Part shown: positions 32,801-42,834 of the stretch, piece by piece
How positions within the stretch are numbered: the stretch's first letter is position 1
Layout of the letters: every line of letters begins with the position of its first letter
NCBI GenBank assembly: GCA_903839035.1
Contig: CAIMAQ010000023.1
Span: 1-60,840, forward strand
Length of the DNA stretch: 60,840 nucleotides
Origin: an uncultured Opitutia bacterium
Lineage (GTDB): Bacteria > Verrucomicrobiota > Verrucomicrobiia > Opitutales > Opitutaceae
Direction of reading: 5' to 3'
The notes under the pieces: generated by a model
Databases searched by the model: none
Seen by the model: the letters and a program-made list of their open reading frames with translations, nothing else
What the model was told of the DNA's origin: nothing
Translations under genes and position numbers: made by a program

Positions 32801-34182
32801 ATTACCGCCGCCTGCTCGCCCTGTTTCTCCTGATCCTGCTGACCGGACACGCGGCGGAACTGCCGGCGCTGTGGGCTGAGCGGGTGAAATCCGTCGTCGC
32901 CGTCGAGTATTACACGGAGACCGAAACGGACCGGCGTCCGAGCGTCTGTTACGGCACGGTCATTGACCGCAACGGCACCATCATCCTCCCGCCGGTCGCG
33001 ATCAATCCGCGCATCACGCCGACGCAGCTGAAGGAATTCAAGGTTTACCGCGCCGGGGGTTCCACCAGCGTGCCCGCAGTCTATCTCGGGCAGGATGCGC
33101 TCACGGGCTGGCATTTTGTGCGCGCGGCGGAGTCGATCCGCAGCGAGCTCATCCCGATCACCACCTATGCCGCGAAGACCTCCGCGGAGCCCGCGATGGC
33201 GGAGGAAGTCTGGGGCATCGGCCTGCGCAACAAGGACGAGGACTTCGCGTCCTACCTGCTCGACAGCCGGATCGCGCTCATCCAGTCGCTGCCGCAGCGC
33301 ACCGCCATCGCGCTGCACGAGGTGGCGGGACCGGGCCTGCCGGTCTTCAACCTGGCGGGTGAGTTCCTCGGCCTCGCCGCGAGCTCGTTTGGGCAGAGTT
33401 TTGTGCAGTTCACCCGCATGGATCGGAACGGCACGCCGGTGATTCTCGTCAACGTCGAGGAAAGCAGCGTGTTCCAGGTCGCCGCCGAGGTGCTGCCGTA
33501 CCTGGGCCGGGTGCCGGCGAATGTCTACGGCCGGCCGCTGGCCTGGCTGGGCGCCTCCGGCCTACAGCCGGTGGATCCGGATGTGGGTAAATTCCTGAAA
33601 CTGGAAAACCAGTCGGGCGCAGTCGTGAGCGAGGTGCTCGAGGGCAGCCCGGCCGAAAAGGCCGGCATGAAGGCACGTGATGTCATCCTGGCGGTCGACG
33701 GCGCGCCGCTCCCGCGGCTCAAGCCCGACCGGGTCGTCGTGGGCTTCCTCGAGCGCGAAGTGGCGCGGCGGGCTCCGGGCCAGACCCTGAAACTCACGGT
33801 ATTGCGCGGCGAGACGCGGCTGGACCTGCCGGTTGTGCTGGGCGAGGAGCCACGACTGACGACCGAGGCGGACCGGAAATATTTTGACCGGATTGGGCTG
33901 ACGGCGCGCGAATTTGTCTACGCCGACGCCGTGACGCTGCGCGTGAAGACGAGCAACCTGACCGGCGTGATCGCGCATTTTGTGAAGCCCAACGGCCCCG
34001 CCGCCATCGCCGGCTTGCGGACCGACGATTGGATCAAGGAAATCGACGGAACCGAGGTAACCAATTTTGTCGCCGCGGCCCAGAAGCTCGGCGAGATCGA
34101 AGCCGACGCCCAGCGCGCGGAGTTTGTGCTGCTGGTCGGCCGCGGCAATGAAACGGCTGTGCTGCGGGTGAAGTTGAAATAA
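32797..34182 (+). CDS. Catalytically dead HtrA paralogue with two PDZ domains
   Basis: A 461-residue exported protein (signal peptide to about residue 20). The trypsin-like part aligns with the upstream protease, but each triad position is lost: the NAHVAS region reads LPPVAINP, the TDLAV Asp region reads TGWHFV, and GNSGGPL reads AGPGLPV. The two PDZ domains (about 260-330 and 375-450) are well kept, with [19 protein letters not shown]. It probably works as a binding or regulatory partner of the active protease translated just before it, for example by forming mixed oligomers; this is inference. Confidence 0.82.
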   Translation: MNYRRLLALFLLILLTGHAAELPALWAERVKSVVAVEYYTETETDRRPSVCYGTVIDRNGTIILPPVAINPRITPTQLKEFKVYRAGGSTSVPAVYLGQDALTGWHFVRAAESIRSELIPITTYAAKTSAEPAMAEEVWGIGLRNKDEDFASYLLDSRIALIQSLPQRTAIALHEVAGPGLPVFNLAGEFLGLAASSFGQSFVQFTRMDRNGTPVILVNVEESSVFQVAAEVLPYLGRVPANVYGRPLAWLGASGLQPVDPDVGKFLKLENQSGAVVSEVLEGSPAEKAGMKARDVILAVDGAPLPRLKPDRVVVGFLEREVARRAPGQTLKLTVLRGETRLDLPVVLGEEPRLTTEADRKYFDRIGLTAREFVYADAVTLRVKTSNLTGVIAHFVKPNGPAAIAGLRTDDWIKEIDGTEVTNFVAAAQKLGEIEADAQRAEFVLLVGRGNETAVLRVKLK

Positions 34183-34196
34183 GTCGCCAGTCTTCC

Positions 34197-35120
34197 ATGC
34201 GCGCCTCGCTCCACGCCCTCACCGCCGAATTGAAACGGCTCAAGGCCAGCGGCGTGAAGTCGCTGCCCGTGTCCGACGCGAGCCTCGCGCAACTGCGCAC
34301 AGCGCTGACGGGACGGGCTGTCGGCCGGACGGCGGCACCCTCGCCGCCCACCGCCGCGGCGGTCACAGCGGTGGCGCCGGAAGCGTCGGTTCCGTACAAG
34401 GCGCCGGAACGCACCTTCACGGTTAAACCGGCCGCGGCCCCGGTGCCGACAATCCCGGCCCCCGTGCCGTTCACGCTGCCGGCCGGCGACAAGCCCAGCC
34501 GCTGGGCGGCACTGCGGGCCCGGGTGATGGCGGATGAATTTTGCCGCGCGCAGGTGCGGCCGGGCAAGCAGGTCGTGTTTGGCGTGGGCAGCCTGGATGC
34601 GAAGATCATGTTTGTCGGCGAGGCTCCCGGCGCGGAGGAGGAAGTGCAGGGCGAGCCGTTCGTCGGGCCGGCCGGTCAGTTGCTCAACAAGATGATTGGC
34701 GCCATGGGCCTGAAGCGCGCGGATGTTTACATCGGCAATATCATGAACTGGCGGCCGCAGATGCCAGTGGATGCGAGCGGCGTCCAGTATGGCAACCGGC
34801 CGCCGAGTCCGCCGGAGCTGGCCTATTGCCTGCCGTATCTGCAGGCGCAGATCGACGTGGTGAATCCTGCGCTGCTGGTCGCGCTCGGGTCGACGGCCGC
34901 GTCGGGGCTGCTGGGCCCGGGCGCGTTCAAGGCGCTCGGCGAGGTGCGCGGCCACTGGAAGGAATTCGCCGGCAAGCCGCTCATGGTGACGTATCACCCG
35001 AGTTACATTCTCCGCAACCAGTCGAACCAGTCCAAGCGCCTGATTTGGGAGGACCTGCTCAAGGTGATGGAGCGCGCGGATCTGGCGATCTCGGACAAGC
35101 AGCGCGGGTTTTTTCTGTAG
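34197..35120 (+). CDS. Family 4-type uracil-DNA glycosylase lacking two of four Fe-S cysteines
   Basis: A 307-residue protein. Residues 1-100 are a coil/Ala-Pro-rich extension not found in typical family 4 enzymes. The glycosylase core has motif [21 protein letters not shown] (141-160) and motif B HPSYILR, so uracil excision from DNA is plausible. The 4Fe-4S cluster normally uses four Cys. Here only Cys116 (EFCRAQ) and Cys211 (AYCLPY) remain; the other two positions are Asp in the CxxC-like ADEFC and Trp185 in NIMNWRPQ. The cluster is therefore probably absent or altered. The gene follows the HtrA pair by 14 nt. Confidence 0.85.
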   Translation: MRASLHALTAELKRLKASGVKSLPVSDASLAQLRTALTGRAVGRTAAPSPPTAAAVTAVAPEASVPYKAPERTFTVKPAAAPVPTIPAPVPFTLPAGDKPSRWAALRARVMADEFCRAQVRPGKQVVFGVGSLDAKIMFVGEAPGAEEEVQGEPFVGPAGQLLNKMIGAMGLKRADVYIGNIMNWRPQMPVDASGVQYGNRPPSPPELAYCLPYLQAQIDVVNPALLVALGSTAASGLLGPGAFKALGEVRGHWKEFAGKPLMVTYHPSYILRNQSNQSKRLIWEDLLKVMERADLAISDKQRGFFL

Positions 35121-35154
35121 GGTAGGGGAGCGCCGGGCCTGCTCCTGCGCGATG

Positions 35155-35514
35155 TCAGGTCCCGAGCTGTTTTTTCAACTCCTCCGTCGCGAGTTCGAAT
35201 TGAAGCTTGAGCTCATTGAGCAGTCCGGCGACGTCACCGAGGCCTTCGTTCTGCGAGCGCTGCTCCAGTTTGCCGGCCACCTCCCGGAGCGCCAGGGCCC
35301 CGAGATTGCCGGAGCTGCCCTTGATGCTGTGGGCCGCGCGGGAAAATTTTGCGGCGTCGCCCGCGGCCAGACTGGAGTCGAGCTCGGTCAGGCGCCGCGG
35401 CATGTCCTCGAGAAAGATCCCCACAATCTCGCGGAGGAACTCGTCTTGATCCCCCGGATTCAGGGCGCGCAGGTTGCGGATGGCTTCCGGGTCGATGACG
35501 GGCAGGGACGACAT
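35155..35514 (-). CDS. Orphan Hpt-domain phosphotransfer protein
   Basis: A 119-residue helical protein. AAHSIKGSSGNLGA (61-74) places the phosphorylatable His62 of an Hpt domain. There is no kinase or receiver attached. It shuttles phosphate between receiver domains in multi-step phosphorelays. The only receiver-rich system in this window is the operon at 53.7-58.2 kb, which has no Hpt of its own, so that is a candidate partner, but proteins elsewhere in the genome could equally be. It is convergent with the UDG gene. Confidence 0.88.
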   Translation of the reverse strand: MSSLPVIDPEAIRNLRALNPGDQDEFLREIVGIFLEDMPRRLTELDSSLAAGDAAKFSRAAHSIKGSSGNLGALALREVAGKLEQRSQNEGLGDVAGLLNELKLQFELATEELKKQLGT

Positions 35515-35632
35515 GGGTGGCGGAGTCCGCGCCGGCAGGGGCCCGGGCGAAGGAGTAATTAAGGGCCGGGCGCGAGCGGGCGGCAAGCGCGTAATGAATT
35601 GGGGCCAAGCAGGATATTGAGGTGCACGAAAT

Positions 35633-35690
35633 ACGCATCAGGAAATCGATATGCGTTGATATTGAGCTTGCTAGACCCGGCCTCGCGGGT
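35633..35690 (+). promoter_or_regulatory. Structured metK leader (two hairpins, possible regulation)
   Basis: ACGCAT...ATGCGT (35633-35656) and ACCCG...CGGGT (35675-35690) form two stems upstream of metK, and the word GATATTGAG occurs twice (35613-35621 and 35658-35666). A SAM-binding leader would make sense at this place, but the sequence does not match the SAM-I, SAM-II, SAM-III or SAH motifs as I know them. Treated as a structured leader of unknown function. Confidence 0.3.
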
Positions 35691-35708
35691 TTCCTTCTGA
35701 AACTTCTT

Positions 35709-36875
<1,167 letters not shown>

Positions 36876-36893
36876 ACTTTAATTCCTATCCTT

Positions 36894-38321
36894 ATGGCTA
36901 CCGCATCCTCCGCGCCCAAAGCGCACGATTTCCACGTCAAGGACCTCTCACTCGCCGAGTGGGGTCGCAAAGAGATCACCATCGCCGAGCATGAAATGCC
37001 CGGCCTCGTGTCCGTTCGCAAAAAGTTCGGTCCCGCCAAGCCGCTCGCCGGCGTCCGCGTCACCGGCTCGCTGCACATGACCATCCAGACGGCCGTGCTG
37101 ATCGAGACGCTCAAGGAGCTCGGCGCCGATGTGCGCTGGTGTTCCTGTAACATCTTCTCGACCCAAGACCACGCCGCCGCCGCCATCGCCCAGTCCGGCG
37201 TGCCGGTGTTCGCCTGGAAGGGCGAGACGCTCGAGGAATACTGGGATCTCACCCTCAAGGCCATCGGCTTCCCCGGTGGCAAGGGCCCGCAGCTCGTCGT
37301 CGACGACGGCGGCGACGTCACGCTGCTGATCCACAAGGGTTGCGAACTCGAAGAGGGCAGCGACTGGGTCAACACGCCTTCCGACTCCCATGAGGAGCAG
37401 GTCATCAAGAACGTCCTCAAGCGCGTCCATAAGGAAGACCCGCTGCGCTGGACCACGATCGCCAAGGAATGGCGCGGCGTCTCCGAGGAGACCACCACCG
37501 GCGTCCACCGCCTCTACCAGATGCTCGAGAAGGGCAAACTCCGCGTGCCCGCCATCAACGTCAATGACTCGGTCACAAAGTCGAAATTCGACAATCTCTA
37601 CGGCTGCCGCGAGTCCCTCGCCGACGGCCTGAAGCGCGCCACCGACGTCATGATCGCCGGCAAGGTCGCCTGCGTCTGCGGCTACGGCGACGTGGGCAAG
37701 GGCTCGGCGTTCTCGCTCAAGGGCTTTGGCGCCCGCGTCGTCGTCACCGAGATCGACCCCATCAACGCCCTGCAGGCCGCGATGGAGGGCTTCGAGGTCA
37801 ACACGATCGAGTCCACGCTCGGCACCGCCGACATCTACGTCACGACGACCGGCAACAAGGACATCATCACCCTGGAGCACATGCGCCAGATGAAGGACCA
37901 AGCCATTGTCTGCAACATCGGCCACTTCGACAACGAGATCCAGGTCGACAAGCTGAACACGTCCGACGCCAAGCGCATCAACGTGAAGCCGCAGTACGAC
38001 CTCTACACGTTCCCCAAGGGCAACAGCATCTACCTGCTGGCCGAGGGCCGGCTGGTGAACCTCGGCTGCGCGACGGGCCATCCGTCGTTCGTCATGTCGA
38101 ACAGCTTCACCAACCAGACGCTTGCCGCGCTCGACCTCTGGAAGAACAAGGACACGTACAAGGTCGGCGTTTACCGCCTCCCGAAGCACCTCGACGAAGA
38201 AGTCGCCCGCCTGCACCTGGAGAAGATCGGCGCCAAGCTGACCACGCTCACCAAGGACCAGGCCGCCTACCTCGGCGTACCCGTCGGCGGGCCGTACAAG
38301 CCTGAGCATTACCGGTACTGA
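36894..38321 (+). CDS. ahcY: S-adenosylhomocysteine hydrolase
   Basis: A 475-residue protein. Substrate residues are in [30 protein letters not shown] and [15 protein letters not shown]; the NAD-binding loop is [17 protein letters not shown]; the C-terminus ends PYKPEHYRY with the Lys-x4-Tyr tail that reaches into the partner's NAD site. It splits SAH into adenosine and homocysteine and so relieves product inhibition of methyltransferases. It is the second gene of the metK-ahcY operon and is followed by a strong terminator. Confidence 0.97.
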   Translation: MATASSAPKAHDFHVKDLSLAEWGRKEITIAEHEMPGLVSVRKKFGPAKPLAGVRVTGSLHMTIQTAVLIETLKELGADVRWCSCNIFSTQDHAAAAIAQSGVPVFAWKGETLEEYWDLTLKAIGFPGGKGPQLVVDDGGDVTLLIHKGCELEEGSDWVNTPSDSHEEQVIKNVLKRVHKEDPLRWTTIAKEWRGVSEETTTGVHRLYQMLEKGKLRVPAINVNDSVTKSKFDNLYGCRESLADGLKRATDVMIAGKVACVCGYGDVGKGSAFSLKGFGARVVVTEIDPINALQAAMEGFEVNTIESTLGTADIYVTTTGNKDIITLEHMRQMKDQAIVCNIGHFDNEIQVDKLNTSDAKRINVKPQYDLYTFPKGNSIYLLAEGRLVNLGCATGHPSFVMSNSFTNQTLAALDLWKNKDTYKVGVYRLPKHLDEEVARLHLEKIGAKLTTLTKDQAAYLGVPVGGPYKPEHYRY

Positions 38322-38350
38322 GGTCAGTTCGGCAGTGAACATCTCAAACA

Positions 38351-38380
38351 AACCCGCGCCGAATCCGGCGCGGGTTTTGT
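38351..38380 (+). terminator. Rho-independent terminator of metK-ahcY
   Basis: AACCCGCGCCG, loop AATC, CGGCGCGGGTT followed by TTGT. The stem is GC-rich and perfect over 11 bp, 29 nt past the ahcY stop. It is the clearest intrinsic terminator in the window. The A-run on its left side could also help end the opposing cupin transcript. Confidence 0.93.
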
Positions 38381-38413
38381 GCGGAATCGCGGCAGCAATG
38401 CCAGTAATGCGTG

Positions 38414-38800
38414 CTAGCCTTTCATCTTGGCGAGCATGTGATCCAGCACTTGGCAGTGCTCGTGCTGTGGGCTGAAAAGAATGACTTCGGCGTCCTTGAC
38501 CACGCGTACGCTGTGACCCGGAGGCCAGTAAAAGAGATCGGCCTCCTTGCAGGTATCGATCTTGCCGTCGGTGTAGCTGACCACCAGCTCACCGGAGATC
38601 ATATAGCCCCAATGTGGCGCGTGGCAGGCATCATTTCTCAGCCCCGCCAGCAGCGGAGCAATGTCGGTGCCGGCACCAAGAGAGAAATACTCCGCCCCCA
38701 TTTTACTGTAACCCGTGGCGTCGCCGAAATTGATCTGCTGACGGGCCACCGCGCCCGGGACGTTGATCTTGACCGGAATCTGGCTTTTGGGGATGCGCAT
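38414..38800 (-). CDS. Cupin-domain protein
   Basis: A 128-residue single cupin. HAPHWGYMISGELVVSYTDG gives cupin motif 1 (one His kept of the usual HxH, plus Gly-Glu), and YWPPGHSVRVVKDAEVILFS gives motif 2. The metal site is partly degenerate, so enzymatic activity is doubtful; binding of a small ligand or sugar is possible. It is not near a recognised pathway. The ATG at 38800 is the only sensible start. Confidence 0.78.
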   Translation of the reverse strand: MRIPKSQIPVKINVPGAVARQQINFGDATGYSKMGAEYFSLGAGTDIAPLLAGLRNDACHAPHWGYMISGELVVSYTDGKIDTCKEADLFYWPPGHSVRVVKDAEVILFSPQHEHCQVLDHMLAKMKG

Positions 38801-39117
38801 GCGGATGAAATCTTGCGGGCGCGATTCGCAGTCAAATTCTTAACCCGGACTGGGCCAATTAGCCGAAAGTCTTATCTGATGACCGAGCCGGATTAGTTTT
38901 TTTGAATGCTAGCGGGCGCAAAAGACGGTGGCTTCAGCCGGTGAAGTTTATGACCGTTGTCATTTCCAATGCCTAGACAGGTCTAATCCGACATACGCCC
39001 TCCTTCGCCCAGACTCCGGCGCGAATATTTCGCCTCTAGCCGATGGAACCAATGGGCTGGACGCAATTTGCGGTAGTTTTGGAAACGGGTCGTGCCATCC
39101 GTAGCCTTGGCGAAGGA
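38801..39117. other. Gene-free stretch between cupin gene and tRNA-Ser
   Basis: 317 bases with lower GC than the surroundings. No credible coding frame was found. It should hold the cupin promoter on the left (minus strand) and the tRNA end on the right. A hairpin at 39095-39120 adjoins the tRNA. Confidence 0.5.
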
Positions 39118-39120
39118 TGG
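39095..39120 (-). repeat. CCATCC...GGATGG hairpin at the tRNA-Ser 3' end
   Basis: CCATCC (39095-39100) and GGATGG (39115-39120) flank CGTAGCCTTGGCGAAG-like sequence. The stem includes the encoded CCA of the tRNA (39118-39120). The word TCCGTAGCCTTGGCGAAGGA is a palindromic word of the kind seen as dispersed repeats elsewhere in the window. It may form a tRNA trailer stem. Confidence 0.5.
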
Positions 39121-39211
39121 CGGAGGGGGGGGGATTCGAACCCCCGATAGGGATTTAAACCCCTATAACGCTTTAGCAAAGCGCCGCTATCGACCACTCA
39201 GCCACCCCTCC
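39118..39211 (-). tRNA. tRNA-Ser (anticodon GCT)
   Basis: Acceptor stem GGAGGGG pairs with CCCCTCC, discriminator G, and CCA is encoded. The anticodon loop is TTGCTAA with anticodon GCT (reads AGC/AGT). A long variable arm (TATAGGGGTTTAAATCCCTA) identifies a class II tRNA, and the T arm is GGGGGTTCGAATCCCCC. Length is 94 nt with CCA. Confidence 0.97.
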
Positions 39212-39276
39212 GAAATCAGGTGGTCGAGGCAAACGCGGTGGCCTGAAAGTGCAAGGCGGATTTCTCCGCGGCCGGC

Positions 39277-39969
39277 TCAGCTTTCCTCATCCACCGGGCG
39301 GTCCAGCTCCTCGCGGCACTCGTTGATGACGCGCAGCCAGATCTCCCGGAGGTCAAACAGCCGCGGGAGGGTGTCCTCGCGGTAGGCCATCACCGCGCGA
39401 TGCGCGGTGGAGGTGTCGGCGTTGAGCAGGCTCAGCGACTCGTTCAGGGCGCTCAGGGCCCGCTTGAAGAGGCTGACGGCCATCGCAAAATCACCGAAAT
39501 CGAGGGCGTGGATCGCCTGCACCGCCTGCTCCTCGCCGCGGTGGAGCGACGCCAGGAGCGCGAGCGCGAGCGGGGCCGGGACCTTGGCACTGTCACCGGC
39601 GTTCAACTCCCACTGGCGTTTGGCGCCGAGGTAGATGGCCTTGGTCGCGACGAAAATCGGGTTCTTGTGCAGCGTGTAAATCTCGGCCTGGCCGTAATCC
39701 GGCGCGTCCGCGGCCGAGTCCTCGTCCGCGGAAGGGGTGGAGTCATCGTCCTCGGCTTCGCTCCAGTTGCCCTGGCCCCAGCCCATCTGCTCGGCGACGG
39801 CGTCGATGCGGTTGGGGTTGTGGCGGAACGCCTCGTAGAAGCCCAGGTAGCGGTGAATCGTGTCGTCCTGCTCGCGGAGATAGCGCTCCCAATCAAATTC
39901 ATTCCACGCCAGCTCACCGCGCTCCTCCCACTCGTTTTCCGGGCCGCTGTCAGGATCGTGATCGCTCAT
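39277..39969 (-). CDS. Acidic protein of unknown function
   Basis: A 230-residue protein starting MSDHDPDSGPENEWEERGEL. It is rich in Asp, Glu and Trp in the first half, with an acidic low-complexity stretch (about 72-95). The second half is helical (IYTLHKNPIFVATKAIYLGA and ALNESLSLLNADTSTAHRAV). No signal peptide, membrane segment or known domain was recognised. It is divergent from acyP across about 120 nt. It is probably a lineage-specific cytoplasmic protein; the good codon use and the clean start support it being real. Confidence 0.75.
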   Translation of the reverse strand: MSDHDPDSGPENEWEERGELAWNEFDWERYLREQDDTIHRYLGFYEAFRHNPNRIDAVAEQMGWGQGNWSEAEDDDSTPSADEDSAADAPDYGQAEIYTLHKNPIFVATKAIYLGAKRQWELNAGDSAKVPAPLALALLASLHRGEEQAVQAIHALDFGDFAMAVSLFKRALSALNESLSLLNADTSTAHRAVMAYREDTLPRLFDLREIWLRVINECREELDRPVDEES

Positions 39970-40089
39970 TCGGTTGGCTGAAACTGAGCGCGCCAAATCC
40001 GGGAACGCAAATCAAAATCCCACTCTGCTGGTTACGGTTTTTTTGCGAATTGAAGCCCGCGGCGGGCACGGGTATTCCGGCAGGCTCGC

Positions 40090-40365
40090 ATGAGTGAGGT
40101 CCACCACGAAGCAGTCTATTTCACCGGCCGCGTCCAGGGCGTCGGCTTTCGCTACACGGCCCTGCAGGTGGCCAAGGAGTTCGAGGTGGCGGGCTTTGTC
40201 TGCAACCTGCCCGACGGCCGGGTGCAGCTGGAAGTCGAGGGCCGCACGGCGGAGGTGGCGGCGTTTGTAACGGCGCTGGAGGAGCGGATGCATGGTTACA
40301 TTCGGAAAACTGAGCGCAGCGCCCGCGTCCGTCCGCCGGAGTTCCGCGGCTTTGGACTCAAATGA
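40090..40365 (+). CDS. acyP: Acylphosphatase
   Basis: A 91-residue ferredoxin-like protein, the standard length. VYFTGRVQGVGFRYTALQVA contains the catalytic Arg in the phosphate-binding VQGVGFR loop, and FVCNLPDGRVQLEVEG contains the catalytic Asn. It hydrolyses acyl phosphates such as acetyl phosphate. Its end overlaps the ABC ATPase gene. Confidence 0.95.
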   Translation: MSEVHHEAVYFTGRVQGVGFRYTALQVAKEFEVAGFVCNLPDGRVQLEVEGRTAEVAAFVTALEERMHGYIRKTERSARVRPPEFRGFGLK

Positions 40366-41101
40366 GGCCGCGGTCGAGCTGGAGCAACTGACCAAGGATT
40401 TCTCCATCGGCCTCCAGGGACTGCGTCTGCGCGCGGTGGACAGTCTCAACCTGCGCATCGGGCGCGGCCAGGTGTACGGTTTGTTGGGCCCAAACGGCTC
40501 CGGCAAGAGCACCACGATCAAGCTCATCCTGGGCCTGTTGGAACCGACCGCGGGCCACTGCCGGGTGTTTGGCGTGCCGTGTGGCCAGGTTGAGGCGCGG
40601 CGCTTGATCGGCTACCTGCCGGAGTCGCCGTACTTCTACAGCTACCTGAGCGGGCGCGAGCTGGTGCGGTTTTATGGCCGCATGGCGGGGCTGGAAGGTG
40701 CCCGATTAAACGCCCGGGTGGAAGAGGTCATGGCCTGGACCGGCTTGGCGGACGCGGTGGATCGGCGGGTGGAGACGTACTCGAAGGGCATGCTGCAGCG
40801 CATCGGACTCGCGCAGGTGCTCGTGCACGAGCCGGAGCTGGTGATCCTTGATGAGCCCACCGCGGGGCTGGATCCAGCGGGAGTGGAGGCGGTGAACACA
40901 TTGATTCTAAACCTCAGGGACGAGGGCAAGACGGTCCTGATTACCACCCACCTGACGGACCAGATTCAGGAGGTGTGTGATCGCATCGCGCTCCTCGAGC
41001 GTGGCCGGCTGATCGTGGAGTGCGCGGTCTCCGACCTCCCGGTGAATAGCAGCCGGTACTTGCTGGACATCAGCCGGCGGTCGCCTGGCTGGAGCGTGTA
41101 A
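40292..41101 (+). CDS. ABC transporter ATP-binding protein (ABC-2 exporter)
   Basis: A 269-residue ATPase. Walker A GLLGPNGSGKST, Q/Y loop in YLPESPYFYSYL, signature region in YSKGMLQRIGLAQ, Walker B LVILDEPTAGLDP and switch His in ITTHL are all present. Together with the permease 17 nt downstream it forms an exporter of the ABC-2 type; the cargo is unknown. The ATG at 40292 overlaps acyP by 74 nt; a TTG at 40352 would cut the overlap to 14 nt and is an equally good start because conservation begins only after residue 28. Confidence 0.9.
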   Translation: MVTFGKLSAAPASVRRSSAALDSNEAAVELEQLTKDFSIGLQGLRLRAVDSLNLRIGRGQVYGLLGPNGSGKSTTIKLILGLLEPTAGHCRVFGVPCGQVEARRLIGYLPESPYFYSYLSGRELVRFYGRMAGLEGARLNARVEEVMAWTGLADAVDRRVETYSKGMLQRIGLAQVLVHEPELVILDEPTAGLDPAGVEAVNTLILNLRDEGKTVLITTHLTDQIQEVCDRIALLERGRLIVECAVSDLPVNSSRYLLDISRRSPGWSV

Positions 41102-41118
41102 TTCCGCCGGAATGAACG

Positions 41119-41955
41119 ATGAACCGGGTGTGTTTTGCCCTGCGCCGGCTGCGGTTTATCGCGCAAAACACGCTGCGTGAGGCGGTGCGCCAAAAGATTT
41201 TTCTCCTTCTGCTCGTGCTCGCCCTCGGGCTGGTGGCCGGGGCGCAATTTTTTCGCGAATTTCACTTCGGGTCGCACGAACTGAAATTCCTCGCTGACGT
41301 CGGGTTTGGCGCGATTGCCGGGTTTGGGTCCGTGCTGGCGGTCGTGGCCACGGCCCAGCTGTTTTTCAGCGAAATTGAGCGCCGCACGATTCTGACGCTG
41401 TTGGCGAAGCCGGTGTCGAGGGCGGAGTTTGTGCTGGGTAAATTTGCCGGTGTGGCGGTGCTCACCGCCGTGTTTTGCGGTGGGCTCACGGCGCTGCTGG
41501 CCGGTGTGCTCTGGGTGCGGGAATCCACCCTGATGCGGGAGTTGCCCGACGCGTTTGCGGGTGGGGGGATGATCAACTATGCCCATGTCGCGGTCGTGGG
41601 CCTGATGCAGTGGTTGAAGCTGGTCCTGTTGTCGGCGCTCACCCTGCTGGTGGCGAGTTATGCGCAGACGCAGCTGTTCACCGTGGTGATGGGTTTCGTG
41701 GTCTGGGTGATCTGTCATCTGCAGCACCTTGCTCAGGCAGCGAGTTCGCGGCCGGGTGCTTCGGGCGTCAGGGTGATCATGGGCTGGGTGGCGCACGCGC
41801 TGCCCGATTTTCAGGTGTTCAATCTGGGCGAGATCTTGGGCGGCGACCGGGCCCTGCCGTGGAGCTATCTGGGGCGGGTCCTGATCTATGCCGGCGCCTA
41901 TATCGTGGTAGCATGTGCGCTCGCGGTTTTCTGTTTCCGGCGCCGTGAACTCTAG
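41119..41955 (+). CDS. ABC-2 type transporter permease
   Basis: A 278-residue protein with six hydrophobic segments, starting at about 26-44 (KIFLLLLVLALGLVAGAQFF) and ending VVACALAVFCFRRREL. The cytoplasmic element ERRTILTLLAKPVSRAEFVL (about 88-107) is typical of ABC-2/NosY-like permeases and contacts the ATPase. It pairs with the preceding ATPase. Cargo is unknown. Confidence 0.9.
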   Translation: MNRVCFALRRLRFIAQNTLREAVRQKIFLLLLVLALGLVAGAQFFREFHFGSHELKFLADVGFGAIAGFGSVLAVVATAQLFFSEIERRTILTLLAKPVSRAEFVLGKFAGVAVLTAVFCGGLTALLAGVLWVRESTLMRELPDAFAGGGMINYAHVAVVGLMQWLKLVLLSALTLLVASYAQTQLFTVVMGFVVWVICHLQHLAQAASSRPGASGVRVIMGWVAHALPDFQVFNLGEILGGDRALPWSYLGRVLIYAGAYIVVACALAVFCFRRREL

Positions 41956-42745
41956 GGCCGTCATCGCACTCGTGCTCAGTGGAGGGTTGGCGGCGGCCGG
42001 TGGGGTGCTGCAACCGGTCGTGGTGCCGGTGTGGGCGGCGATGGAGGCGGGGGAGCCGGCGCTGCGACTCGACTCGGGGGTCGCGGCGAGCGAACAGGCA
42101 GTCGTTTCCGGATTGTTGGGCGGCTTTCGCGCAGCGGTGGCGGATATCGCTTGGCTGGAGCTGGCAGAGGCGGCGGAAGCTCACGACCTTCCGGCGGCGG
42201 AAACACTGCTTCACCTGGTCACGGTCATCGATCCCCGGCCGCTGTATTTCTGGCTGAACGGGGCCCGCATCATGGCGTACGACATGCCGGTGTGGCGGAT
42301 GGAGGCGGCGGGCGGCGCTGTCCAGGCGACCGTAGCGGTGAAAGAACGGATCGGACATGCTCAGACGACGCGGGCGCTGGACCTGTTGGCGGAGGCGAGG
42401 AGGTTTCACCCGGACAGCGCGGCATTGTGGATCGAGCAGGCCAACATCGAGCTCAACCGCCTCGGTGACACCGCGGCTGCGTCGGAGAGTTACCGGCGGG
42501 CATGGGAGCTGCCAGGGGCGCCGTATTATGCTGCCCGCCTGCATGCGGAACTGCTGCGGCGCCTCGGCCGGAACGCCGAGGCGCTGGCCTGGCTGGTGAA
42601 ACTCCATCCGCAACTGCCAGCTGCCGACGAATCGGCCGGCGCAGACCTGGTGCTCGCGCGGATCCGGGAGCTGGAATGCGAATTGGGAGTTCCACCCGGG
42701 CAGGGGTGTGGCGAACGGGCGGGACGCCGAGCGGATCCCGCTTGA
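41945..42745 (+). CDS. Membrane-anchored TPR-like protein linked to the ABC exporter
   Basis: About 266 residues if started at the GTG at 41945 (11-nt overlap with the permease); a GTG at 41915 is an alternative. The N-terminus (VNSRAVIALVLSGGLAAAGG) is a signal anchor. The rest has two or three helical TPR-like repeats, for example AALWIEQANIELNRLGDTAA and SYRRAWELPGAPYYAARLHA. The C-terminus is charged and likely disordered. It may be an accessory subunit of the exporter, judged only from overlap and order. No enzyme motif was seen. Confidence 0.72.
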   Translation: MNSRAVIALVLSGGLAAAGGVLQPVVVPVWAAMEAGEPALRLDSGVAASEQAVVSGLLGGFRAAVADIAWLELAEAAEAHDLPAAETLLHLVTVIDPRPLYFWLNGARIMAYDMPVWRMEAAGGAVQATVAVKERIGHAQTTRALDLLAEARRFHPDSAALWIEQANIELNRLGDTAAASESYRRAWELPGAPYYAARLHAELLRRLGRNAEALAWLVKLHPQLPAADESAGADLVLARIRELECELGVPPGQGCGERAGRRADPA

Positions 42746-42834
42746 GCGGTGGTGCCCGCCGTTGACCTCGTTCGCCGGGCGCTCTTTCGTGGCGCAGTGT
42801 CGAAACGTTACTCCACACTTCCGGGAGCGAGGGT

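Noticed and set aside
35589-35708. Known SAM or SAH riboswitch upstream of metK
   Set aside because: Stems exist, but the core motifs of SAM-I, SAM-II, SAM-III and SAH riboswitches were not found, so only a generic structured leader is reported.
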